A stretch of DNA of 12,427 bases from an uncultured Solobacterium sp. GTDB lineage: Bacteria; Bacillota_I; Bacilli_A; Erysipelotrichales; Erysipelotrichaceae. The notes beneath the pieces were generated by a model. The model was not told the origin of the DNA and did no database searches. It saw nothing but the letters and a program-made list of their open reading frames with translations. A program made the position numbers and the translations under genes. The stretch is taken from the NCBI GenBank assembly GCA_937895985.1, contig CALBKL010000385.1, positions 1-12,427 of the forward strand. The letters are read 5' to 3'. Each line of letters starts with the position of its first letter. Positions within the stretch are counted from its first letter, which is position 1. Shown here one piece after another: positions 1 through 6,408 of the stretch.

Positions 1-61
1 AGATACCTCTCTGCTTACGATTATAGATCATCTGATTTAAATTCTTTGTTAATATGCTCAA
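1..61 (-). CDS. Possible start of a further minus-strand gene, cut by the left edge
   Basis: About 20 codons are open to the window edge after an in-frame TAG at about 77-79. The reading LTKNLNQMIYNRKQRGI resembles helix 1 and the following turn of XRE/Cro-type helix-turn-helix repressors (the usual pattern is a Lys/Arg-rich helix followed by a QRGIS-like turn). The only starts in frame are TTG codons at about 61 and 67, or the internal ATG inside that peptide. An AAAGG that could serve as ribosome binding site lies in the terminator stem of the preceding gene. With so few residues this is only a suggestion; the stretch may be non-coding. Confidence 0.2.
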   Translation of the reverse strand, partial: MSILTKNLNQMIYNRKQRGI

Positions 62-65
62 ACTC

Positions 66-100
66 AAAAAACCTTTATTCTATCTTCACTAGAATAAAGG
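66..100 (-). terminator. Intrinsic terminator overlapping the alpha/beta hydrolase stop
   Basis: A perfect 10-bp inverted repeat (72-81 and 91-100, CCTTTATTCT with AGAATAAAGG) encloses a 9-nt loop. On the minus strand it is followed by six T (71-66). The upstream arm encodes the last three codons (Pro-Leu-Phe) and the stop of the alpha/beta hydrolase gene, so the hairpin forms over the stop codon. It probably ends the whole minus-strand series that starts at phnD. Confidence 0.85.
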
Positions 101-739
101 CATCATTCTTTCTAGCCAATCCATGATATCTTTGACTACTTCTTTTGATTTTTCAACGTAGATTTCATGGCTTGTATCTTTTATAAATTGAATTTTGATA
201 TGATTCATACTGTCGTGGTTAGCTTCAATTTTATCCTTCTTATATTTATACACAAAGTCAGGATGATCTGATAACAGTAATAATGTTTCCGTATTCAAAC
301 CAGCATGGAAGATATCAATATAATGTTCGCGAAGTATGCTTGTTAGATTTGATATTGTTTCAGCATTCATATCTAACTGATTTTCTTTAATATACGCTGT
401 TGTCATCGCAATATCTTCTTCTAGCGTTATATTCATCAAATCATAATCAATGATACCTCCATCTAAAATGATAAGATTTCTTGCTTGCAAGTAAGAGTGA
501 TAACGAATTGCTATATCAGCACCCATCGAAAAAGCAATCACATTCGATCCAACAGGTATCTCACTTGATAACCACTCTATCAAATGTTGTTCGCTTTGAA
601 TCTTCACATCTCGGTTTGAATACTGTCCTGGTATATCAATAAACTGTACTTCATAACCGAACTGATTCATCTCTTTTTCAAAGTCTTGAATTGATTCTTT
701 TGTACTACCTAAGCCTGAAATAAAATAAAACTTCTTCAT
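89..739 (-). CDS. Alpha/beta hydrolase fold protein
   Basis: This is a small (216 aa) cytoplasmic serine hydrolase of the alpha/beta-hydrolase superfamily. It opens with FYFISGLGS, where the oxyanion-hole loop usually sits. The nucleophile elbow is AFSMG with Ser71; position -2 is Ala rather than the usual Gly. A histidine in DTSHEI (His191) lies close to the C-terminus, as expected for the catalytic His; Asp93 or Asp158 could be the acid. No signal peptide or membrane segment is seen. The ATG has a good ribosome binding site (AAGGAG about 5 nt upstream). It is last in the minus-strand series, 94 bp after the preceding gene, so it could be read through or have its own weak promoter. The substrate cannot be told from sequence; it could be an esterase, lipase or a thioesterase-like enzyme. 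Confidence 0.85.
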   Translation of the reverse strand: MKKFYFISGLGSTKESIQDFEKEMNQFGYEVQFIDIPGQYSNRDVKIQSEQHLIEWLSSEIPVGSNVIAFSMGADIAIRYHSYLQARNLIILDGGIIDYDLMNITLEEDIAMTTAYIKENQLDMNAETISNLTSILREHYIDIFHAGLNTETLLLLSDHPDFVYKYKKDKIEANHDSMNHIKIQFIKDTSHEIYVEKSKEVVKDIMDWLERMMPLF

Positions 740-771
740 CTTTCTCCTTATATTAAATTGTATAAGTCAAC

Positions 772-797
772 TATATTATTACTCAGATGATAATATA
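772..797. repeat. AT-only inverted repeat between the last two genes
   Basis: TATATTAT (772-779) and ATAATATA (790-797) form an 8-bp dyad with a 10-nt loop. The stem has no G-C pair and no T-run follows on either strand, so it is unlikely to terminate transcription. On the minus strand one arm overlaps TATTAT, which could be the -10 element of a weak promoter for the alpha/beta hydrolase gene. No good -35 is seen. Confidence 0.3.
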
Positions 798-833
798 ATA
801 CCCAAAGCAAAGTAAATTCAATCAGCATTCATA

Positions 834-1406
834 CTACTCGTTCTTTAAAATATCTGGAAAGTTTCCTATAAGGAAGTGTCTGTAATCGGAATGATTGATT
901 GATTTTTTATATTCCTCTTTGATAATTTCTATAATTCTCTTCTTACGTTTTTCTGATAGATTCTCATAGCGAAGAACTGTAATTAATCCATCTTTTTCTG
1001 CTTGTAAGATTGCCTCATATGCATCTGGTATATATTCTACATTTATTACATCCACTTCTTCACAACTTGCTATTGCATCTGGAATACCAAGTTTATATCC
1101 AGAGTCTTTTACATCTTTTGCAGAATAGATATATCCAGAAACACCTTTATACGTATTAATTAATGCATTCGGGTAATATTCTTCTAATCTTAGACGACCA
1201 TCTTCATTAAACCCGTAAGGCCCCCATTTTTGCCATTTACCATCATAGATAAAGTCACTATCTTTACAATACTGTTCTATTGCATTGCTTAAATAAACAA
1301 GTACATTTTCTCTCTTCGTAGAAAAGTATACTAAAGGAATCTCGTGGTTAGAAACGCGTGGTTCTAAAGTTGTTATGTCTTCAATCTGCGATGCATGATA
1401 GAACAT
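834..1406 (-). CDS. Unrecognised 190-aa protein, possible ADP-ribosyltransferase-like fold
   Basis: I do not recognise a named family. The protein is soluble, with no signal peptide or membrane helix. It starts FYHASQI and has LEP at 14-16, then VYFSTKRENVLVYL (26-39). This resembles the opening of ADP-ribosyltransferase-like folds (a His in a YHxS strand, later a Tyr in a YFS/T strand), but I cannot identify the third catalytic residue with certainty. The middle is aromatic and Gly-rich (KWQKWGPYGF, 57-66). The C-terminal third is a Lys-rich helix (about 152-170). The ATG follows AAGGAG by 11 nt, slightly long; that site lies directly behind the stop of the methyltransferase gene 15 bp upstream, so the two are almost certainly co-transcribed. 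The function is open. Confidence 0.75.
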   Translation of the reverse strand: MFYHASQIEDITTLEPRVSNHEIPLVYFSTKRENVLVYLSNAIEQYCKDSDFIYDGKWQKWGPYGFNEDGRLRLEEYYPNALINTYKGVSGYIYSAKDVKDSGYKLGIPDAIASCEEVDVINVEYIPDAYEAILQAEKDGLITVLRYENLSEKRKKRIIEIIKEEYKKSINHSDYRHFLIGNFPDILKNE

Positions 1407-1421
1407 ATTTACTCTATCTCC

Positions 1422-2195
1422 TTACTTTCTAGACACAAACATTCCATACTCTTTTGGGATTTCTATAACTCCTTGTTGGTCATAGCTGGAAATTAAACTA
1501 TACAACTCTTCTTTTGAATAATTTTGCCAATCATTCATCTCCTTAAATGATTGGATATATTCCACCAAATCAGAACGATTGCTAATGAGTAACTTATCTA
1601 CATACTCCAATTTCTCTACACTAGAAAACCAATACTCAAGTATGTCTTTGCCATTTTGTAAGGTAAATGTATGTTGACGTTCTGTTTGGACGTTTAACAT
1701 CTTGTTGATAAATGATTCCACACCATTTTCACCATACGTAGCACAGTAGAATATTCCATTCTTTTTTAATACTCTTCTAATCTCTGATAAAGCCTTATCC
1801 AGATTTGGAATATGATATAGCATCATATTAGCAATAACGATATCAAATCTTTCATCTTCATACGGTAACTCTTCCGCATTCACAACCTCATAATGAATAT
1901 TTGAATATTCTCCAATATTAGTTTTAGCTTCTTTAATCATTCCTTCAAATAAATCTGTAAAATAAACCTCTTTACATTCCTGAAGTAAATATGTGTGTTC
2001 TTTCCAAGTAATACCTGTGCCACATCCAAGTTCTAAAATTGAAGATTCCTTCTTAATGTCGTAGTGTTTTACAATCCAATGATTAAAACCTTCTTTATTT
2101 ACAGAATAAAGTTGATGTAATCGAATACGGATATTTAGTTTATCTGGATTTTTGTATTGTGTATCGACTGTATCTGTTGTAACTAATTTATTCAT
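1422..2195 (-). CDS. Class I SAM-dependent methyltransferase, substrate unknown
   Basis: This is a 257-aa Rossmann-fold methyltransferase of the Methyltransf_11/UbiE-like group. Motif I is ILELGCGTG (53-61), which binds S-adenosylmethionine. The acidic end of strand 2 is Asp81 (FTDLF). Motif IV is FDIVIANMMLYHI (117-129), and RRVLKKNGIFY (140-150) is the usual post-motif stretch. The N-terminal 45 residues precede the core and probably cap the active site; the C-terminal 90 residues lack family hallmarks, so the methyl acceptor (small molecule, RNA or protein) cannot be named. Its ATG shares four bases (ATGA) with the stop of the rRNA methyltransferase gene upstream and it has only a weak purine-rich ribosome binding site, so translation is probably coupled. 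Confidence 0.88.
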   Translation of the reverse strand: MNKLVTTDTVDTQYKNPDKLNIRIRLHQLYSVNKEGFNHWIVKHYDIKKESSILELGCGTGITWKEHTYLLQECKEVYFTDLFEGMIKEAKTNIGEYSNIHYEVVNAEELPYEDERFDIVIANMMLYHIPNLDKALSEIRRVLKKNGIFYCATYGENGVESFINKMLNVQTERQHTFTLQNGKDILEYWFSSVEKLEYVDKLLISNRSDLVEYIQSFKEMNDWQNYSKEELYSLISSYDQQGVIEIPKEYGMFVSRK

Positions 2196-3349
2196 TTTCT
2201 TCTATATACTTTTTCTTTCTCTTCTTTTGTCAGTAAAACGATATTCTCTACATGTGGTGTAAAGCCAAATAAATCCACAGGCACTATTTTCTTAATCTGA
2301 TAACCAGCTTTCTTAAGAGGTTCGATATCTGTAACTTGTGTGTATGGATTACAAGAGATATATACCACTCTATCTGGAGAAAGCTGTGCTAGTTTATGCA
2401 TGAATGGTAGTGTCATTCCAGATCTTGGTGGATCTAGAATTACGACATCTGGTTTTGTGTTCATACGTTGAATAAACTCTGCTGCATCAGCCGCATAGAA
2501 TTCTGTATTTAGCAATTTGTTGTGCTTCGCATTGTTTTTTGCATCTCGGATTGCTTGTGGATTAATTTCAACACCAATCACGTGCTTTGCAGATTGAGCT
2601 GCCAGTAAAGAGATTGTTCCAATACCACAACATGCATCTAATACAACATCAGTATCTTTAATCTTCGCAAGTGACAGTGCTGTACGATAGAGCACTTCTG
2701 TTTGTTCAGGATTAACTTGATAGAATGACTTTGAAGAGATGCGGAACTCTAATCCACCAATACGGTCAGTGATATATCCTGGGCCATATAATACTCTTTC
2801 ATCTTTTCCAAGAATCATGGATGTACGTGCACGATTAAAATTCAGAATAATCGTTTTAATCTGTGGAATTTTCTTAACAAGTGCGTTTACGAAGTTCTTT
2901 GAACTTGGTAATCCCTTTGAGCCAATCACAACATCAAGTAAAACATCATTGGTTGCTTTCGAGATACGAATATACGCATGACGTAACGCACCCCTACCAC
3001 TATCTTCATCATAAGTTTCGATACGCATAGATTCTGCTAACTTACAGATTGTAGTTAGAATCTCATTTGCGAGTGTATGTTGAATCAAGCACATCTCACT
3101 AGGCACTTTACGATGACTATTTTCTTCATACATGCCTGCATAGATTCTATTTGTCTTTTTATCTCTAGCAAAACTTGCATAGATTTTATGACGATAGTGA
3201 TACGGTTCTTTCATACCAAGAACCGGTTCTACCGCTTTGGTATGGAATATCTTACGCATCTCTTCGCGTTTCATTTTTAATTGTTCTTCATATGGGACAT
3301 CGATGTATGCACATCCACCACACTTCTTACTCACTGGGCAATACTTCAT
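2192..3349 (-). CDS. 23S rRNA (uracil-5-)-methyltransferase, RlmC/RumA family
   Basis: This enzyme methylates C5 of a uridine in 23S rRNA, using S-adenosylmethionine. Cysteines Cys4, Cys10 and Cys13 (C-x5-C-x2-C) with Cys87 match the [4Fe-4S] ligand pattern of RumA. The SAM site is VLDACCGIGTISL (236-248). DPPRSG is at 306-311, the nucleophilic cysteine is Cys333 in ISCNP, and the general base is Glu368 in TPHVENI; the Cys-to-Glu spacing of 35 equals that of E. coli RumA. At 385 aa it begins directly at the cluster and lacks the N-terminal TRAM domain of longer family members, like E. coli RlmC. Whether it targets U747, U1939 or both (as RlmCD does in streptococci) cannot be read from sequence. 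The ribosome binding site is AGAGGT, 6 nt before an ATG that overlaps the HAD stop by ATGA. Confidence 0.93.
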   Translation of the reverse strand: MKYCPVSKKCGGCAYIDVPYEEQLKMKREEMRKIFHTKAVEPVLGMKEPYHYRHKIYASFARDKKTNRIYAGMYEENSHRKVPSEMCLIQHTLANEILTTICKLAESMRIETYDEDSGRGALRHAYIRISKATNDVLLDVVIGSKGLPSSKNFVNALVKKIPQIKTIILNFNRARTSMILGKDERVLYGPGYITDRIGGLEFRISSKSFYQVNPEQTEVLYRTALSLAKIKDTDVVLDACCGIGTISLLAAQSAKHVIGVEINPQAIRDAKNNAKHNKLLNTEFYAADAAEFIQRMNTKPDVVILDPPRSGMTLPFMHKLAQLSPDRVVYISCNPYTQVTDIEPLKKAGYQIKKIVPVDLFGFTPHVENIVLLTKEEKEKVYRRK

Positions 3350-3978
3350 AATGTTACCTCTTTTAATGTATATACAACGTTATCTGTTACTTTGCGTAGA
3401 ACTTCGTAGGATTGATGACCATTTGCGATTAGCACACAATCATGGATACCAAGTGCTTCTGCAACTTCTTTATCATGAACAGTATCACCAATATACTTAC
3501 ATTCAGACGGTTCTACATCACTTTTTTCCATCCAAATCTTTGCCATCTCAACTTTTGAGGCCGCAAGCATATTATCAATACCCAGTATTTCATCAAAATA
3601 TTGGTCAATTCCTAGTAACTTGCACTGCTCTACAAGTTTATCGTGACGAGAAGCGGAGAGAATGACATTGCGATATCCAAGTTGGATTGCCTTTTCTATC
3701 GTAGTAATAAAATCATCCATCAAAGAACACTCATCAAAACGACGGTCATATTCTTGATTGAATTCAAGAGATACTTCTTCATAGCTTTCGGTATCAAAGG
3801 TATATCCAATATGGTAATAATAGTTAATGACTGGAAACGAGAATGTATTGAGGTAGTCCTGCTTAGTGACAGGATACTTCTCCATCCCCCTTTTCTTCAG
3901 CATTTCATTTTCAATCGATAGGCACAATTGTAAATCATCTAAAATTGTACCGTTAAAGTCCCAAATTAAAGTTTTCAT
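3346..3978 (-). CDS. HAD-superfamily hydrolase with DxN motif I
   Basis: Cytoplasmic haloacid-dehalogenase-fold protein, 210 aa from the preferred ATG at 3978, similar in layout to phosphoglycolate phosphatase/beta-phosphoglucomutase-type enzymes with an alpha-helical cap between motifs I and II (about 15-85). Motif I is WDFNGTILDD with nucleophile Asp7; motif II is LSAS (Ser108); the lysine is Lys142; motif IV is GDTVHD (Asp165, Asp169). The second aspartate of the usual DxD is Asn9, which in ordinary HAD phosphatases is the acid/base. Homology begins at this ATG. An alternative ATG at 4029, overlapping the upstream stop as TGATG, would add 17 residues (VTSFFLDIEKRWYNQS-type leader) without a clear ribosome binding site. 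A TATAAT with extended -10 sits 6 bp before the ATG at 3978. The substrate is unknown. It lies between the phosphoesterase and rRNA methyltransferase genes and overlaps the latter by ATGA. Confidence 0.85.
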   Translation of the reverse strand: MKTLIWDFNGTILDDLQLCLSIENEMLKKRGMEKYPVTKQDYLNTFSFPVINYYYHIGYTFDTESYEEVSLEFNQEYDRRFDECSLMDDFITTIEKAIQLGYRNVILSASRHDKLVEQCKLLGIDQYFDEILGIDNMLAASKVEMAKIWMEKSDVEPSECKYIGDTVHDKEVAEALGIHDCVLIANGHQSYEVLRKVTDNVVYTLKEVTL

Positions 3979-3984
3979 GGATTG

Positions 3985-3993
3985 ATTATACCA
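3985..3993 (-). promoter_or_regulatory. Candidate internal extended -10 promoter before the HAD gene
   Basis: The minus strand reads TGGTATAAT, a perfect -10 hexamer with the TGn extension, directly upstream of the ATG at 3978. The expected transcription start (about 7 nt downstream) falls on or beside that ATG, which would give a leaderless or near-leaderless transcript. The -35 region is poor (TTAGAC at 15 bp), which extended -10 promoters tolerate. It could equally be a chance match in the 3' end of a coding overlap. Confidence 0.35.
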
Positions 3994-4028
3994 TCTCTTT
4001 TCGATGTCTAAGAAAAAAGATGTCACCA

Positions 4029-4850
4029 TCAACAGGATTCTACATCCGTGTTAATATCGACATCGATTTCTTGAATCTTATTTTCTGTAAATTTCCAACT
4101 ACATACTTTAGTTGACTTTTTTACTGTATACGATTTTGTTGAAACATGATTATCAATCAAATCATATATTTTATACCCTGCCACATCATAGAATGAAACA
4201 CTATCATTTTCAGTATTATTTTCTCCTTGAAAAGATGTACTTGGACCCACACTATAGTATGTATCATAGATTATATAGTCCTCGCTCCAATGTACATGAC
4301 CTTGCATGACCAGTATAGTATTCGTGTTTTGTATATGTTGGATAAACTTTTCAGCTTGTGGTAAACATGGAATGCCTGGATATTTTCTGACAGGGTGATG
4401 CATCAAAATAATTTTCTTTTCTGGTGTCTTTAGATTTTCATCTAGCCAAGAAAAATCCTCATCTGTGAATTTCCCATTTGCATTTCCATACTCAGAATTA
4501 TTTAATGCAAGAATCGTATAATTCTGTAATTGATACGTCGTATGACTTTTTGTCCCAAATACTTGTTGGTAATTTTCATTATCGTGATTTCCAGGTATCG
4601 CTATGATTGGAATCTCTGGAAAGTATTTTTTTACAATACTTTCTACTGTTTGATAATCATCAACACTTCCATTATCACAAATATCACCTGTCAAACAAAG
4701 ACAATCGTATTCCCCATGTTGTAAGGCATCTTGCAAGCAGAGTTCTAGGTGTTTCAATGGACTCTCTAGTTTAGCAAGTAATCTTTCATATGCATTATCA
4801 TTTGTGTAGTATGTACGATAATGTATATCACTTAATTGCAAGATTCTCAT
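4029..4850 (-). CDS. Calcineurin-like metallophosphoesterase (CpdA/GpdQ-like)
   Basis: A 273-aa binuclear-metal phosphoesterase of the class III phosphodiesterase type. The metal-ligand motifs appear in order: LSDIH (Asp8, His10), TGDICD (Asp56), PGNHDN (Asn88, His89), MHHPV (His151/152) and GHVHW (His185, His187). About 85 residues follow the last motif, forming the usual C-terminal strands. There is no signal peptide, so it acts in the cytoplasm. The family hydrolyses cyclic nucleotides, glycerophosphodiesters or other phosphodiesters and monoesters; the substrate cannot be chosen here. Its ATG shares one base with the upstream permease stop (TAATG), so it is translationally coupled to the phn importer genes, which makes a role in processing an imported phosphorus compound attractive but unproven. 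Confidence 0.88.
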   Translation of the reverse strand: MRILQLSDIHYRTYYTNDNAYERLLAKLESPLKHLELCLQDALQHGEYDCLCLTGDICDNGSVDDYQTVESIVKKYFPEIPIIAIPGNHDNENYQQVFGTKSHTTYQLQNYTILALNNSEYGNANGKFTDEDFSWLDENLKTPEKKIILMHHPVRKYPGIPCLPQAEKFIQHIQNTNTILVMQGHVHWSEDYIIYDTYYSVGPSTSFQGENNTENDSVSFYDVAGYKIYDLIDNHVSTKSYTVKKSTKVCSWKFTENKIQEIDVDINTDVESC

Positions 4851-5632
4851 TACTTCAGCTTCTTTCTAAGCCATCCATTTGCGATATCTAATACAAATAC
4901 AGTTACAACTACTACTAATAAGATAATGCTTACTTTATCCCAGTTTCTTGCTTGGATTGCAAAGATTAATGGTGCACCAATACCACCTGCACCTACAAGA
5001 CCAAGGGTTGCGGCAGATCTTACACCGATTTCAAAATGATTTAAAATCAAAGATGTATATGCTGGCATGACTTGTGGAAGTCGTGCATAGAAGAAGGTTT
5101 GGATTGAATTTGCGCCTACTGAATGCATTGCTTCAATGGCATCTTCATTCATTTTCTCCATCTCCTCAGTAAATAGTTTTCCTAACATACCAATTTGATG
5201 AACACCAATCGCTAAAACTCCTGCAAAAGGACCAGGGCCTACCATCTTTACAAAGATAATTGCATATATTAATTCCGGGAAACTACGTAATATATCCAAG
5301 ATGATTTTAGTAATCTTTGGTATTATCGTATTTCTTGACCAAAGATTATGACTCGCCAGTAACATAAGTGGGAATGCAAAGAAAGTACCGATGAGTGTTC
5401 CTACGAAAGCTATCGCAATTGTCAGAATCATCAGCGAGAATACATCTTCCCCACTACCATCAAAGAAATATGACCAATCAGGTTTTAATAGTCCTTTGAC
5501 TGTGTCTATCACCATGGATGGTGAAAAGTTATTCAGTGCTGAATAATCTAGGCCATAGCCTGATAAGAAAATCAATACTAGAATTCCTAGTAGAATCCAT
5601 ATCGTTGAATACTTTCGAAGAGTCATCATCAT
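4850..5632 (-). CDS. phnE: Phosphonate-family ABC transporter permease, second copy
   Basis: Inner membrane subunit of the phn importer (260 aa). Hydrophobic helices lie near 11-23, 66-93, 106-130, 137-150 and 235-251. The cytoplasmic EAA loop that docks onto the ATPase is EAMHSVGAN...LPQVMP (167-190), and VGAGGIG at 213-219 is the PhnE hallmark. Start choice: the reading frame could begin at GTG 5638, but AGGAGG (5646-5641) lies 8 nt before ATG 5632 and only 2 nt before the GTG, so ATG 5632 is preferred; it also gives an ATGA overlap with the upstream permease. Two further ATGs follow directly. It is a diverged paralogue of the preceding permease, so the channel is probably a heterodimer. 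The specific ligand is not known. Confidence 0.9.
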   Translation of the reverse strand: MMMTLRKYSTIWILLGILVLIFLSGYGLDYSALNNFSPSMVIDTVKGLLKPDWSYFFDGSGEDVFSLMILTIAIAFVGTLIGTFFAFPLMLLASHNLWSRNTIIPKITKIILDILRSFPELIYAIIFVKMVGPGPFAGVLAIGVHQIGMLGKLFTEEMEKMNEDAIEAMHSVGANSIQTFFYARLPQVMPAYTSLILNHFEIGVRSAATLGLVGAGGIGAPLIFAIQARNWDKVSIILLVVVVTVFVLDIANGWLRKKLK

Positions 5633-6408
5633 ACACACTTCCTCCTTGCGTATTCACTGATTGTATCTACTAGTATAACTAGTATCAAAATCATTAGGAT
5701 AATGATTGATACACGATCATACTTAAATAGTGCAAGAGAAGTATTTAAAATAATACCAATTCCACCTGCTCCAACATACCCTAGTACTGTCGAAGATCGT
5801 ATATTAATTTCTAACGCGTAAAAAGTATAACTGATCACAGCCGGTAATATTTGTGGCCAAACAGCCCATACTGCAACCTTAAACTTATTGGCTCCAACAG
5901 ACTCAGCGGATTCAACAGGTAGTGTATCAATCGTTTCAATCGTTTCATACAGTAGTTGCGATACTAGGCCAAATGTAAAGATGGTTAAGGTAATCACACC
6001 TGTAACTTCACCAATACCAACAATCGATACTAAGATAGCTGCTAATAGTGTATTTGGAATTGTACGAATAATATTCATTACAAAACGAATACAACCTGTT
6101 AGTACAGCATTTTTAGTAATGAGTGTTGTCGCAAGAAACGAGAATGGAATCGCTAAAAGTACACCCAGTAAAGTACTTAGTACTGACATTTGGATTGTCT
6201 TAATAATTGGTGTTATTAGTGATGGAAGATACGACCAATCCGGATGAAGTAGTTTCTGTAGGAACAGTTGCATTTGTTTTGTATTTGAAAGTACTTCAGA
6301 AAGATTTGCATTTGTAATACGTATGCATGCATATAAGCATATTACCAATACCGCAAATGTTCCTACATGTTTATACCATTGATAATGAACTGTATCTTTA
6401 AGCTTCAT
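5629..6408 (-). CDS. phnE: Phosphonate-family ABC transporter permease, first copy
   Basis: Inner membrane subunit of the importer (259 aa). Hydrophobic segments lie near 15-30, 66-97, 101-130, 134-152 and 232-250. The EAA loop is ESAESVGAN...WPQILP (166-189), and VGAGGIG is at 212-218, as in PhnE proteins. The frame is open to a TTG at 6426, but the ATG at 6408 has AGAGG 9 nt upstream and gives a sensible Lys-rich N-terminus, so it is preferred; it overlaps the end of phnC by 11 bp. It carries 'DWSY' at 57-60, also present near 52-55 of the second permease, showing common descent by duplication. It should pair with the second permease and PhnC. Confidence 0.9.
   Translation of the reverse strand: MKLKDTVHYQWYKHVGTFAVLVICLYACIRITNANLSEVLSNTKQMQLFLQKLLHPDWSYLPSLITPIIKTIQMSVLSTLLGVLLAIPFSFLATTLITKNAVLTGCIRFVMNIIRTIPNTLLAAILVSIVGIGEVTGVITLTIFTFGLVSQLLYETIETIDTLPVESAESVGANKFKVAVWAVWPQILPAVISYTFYALEINIRSSTVLGYVGAGGIGIILNTSLALFKYDRVSIIILMILILVILVDTISEYARRKCV
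5641..5646 (-). promoter_or_regulatory. AGGAGG ribosome binding site fixing the start of the second phnE
   Basis: A full AGGAGG stands 8 nt before ATG 5632. It lies within the 3' end of the first permease gene. It is by far the strongest translation signal inside the operon and argues that the second permease is made at least as well as the first. It also rules against the GTG start at 5638. Confidence 0.75.

Noticed and set aside
740..833. Intrinsic terminator between the 190-aa protein gene and the alpha/beta hydrolase gene
   Set aside because: The only dyad (772-797) is entirely A-T and lacks a following T-run.
3077..3280. Plus-strand open frame opposite the rRNA methyltransferase gene
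   Set aside because: It is antisense to strongly conserved coding sequence, has no ribosome binding site and its translation shows no family features; the same applies to other plus-strand frames across 2739-6800 and 9010-11809.
3346..3978. HAD protein as phosphonoacetaldehyde hydrolase (PhnX), suggested by the phn neighbours
   Set aside because: PhnX has a DxAGT motif I and a cap lysine for the Schiff base; this protein has DFNGT and no recognisable PhnX signature, so no phosphonatase claim is made.
4029..4850. Phosphoesterase as PhnP of the C-P lyase pathway
   Set aside because: PhnP is a metallo-beta-lactamase fold protein; the motifs here (LSDIH, GNHDN, GHVH) are calcineurin-like, and no other C-P lyase gene is present.
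5633..5638. GTG start for the second phnE
   Set aside because: It would lie only 2 nt behind AGGAGG; ATG 5632 has ideal 8-nt spacing.
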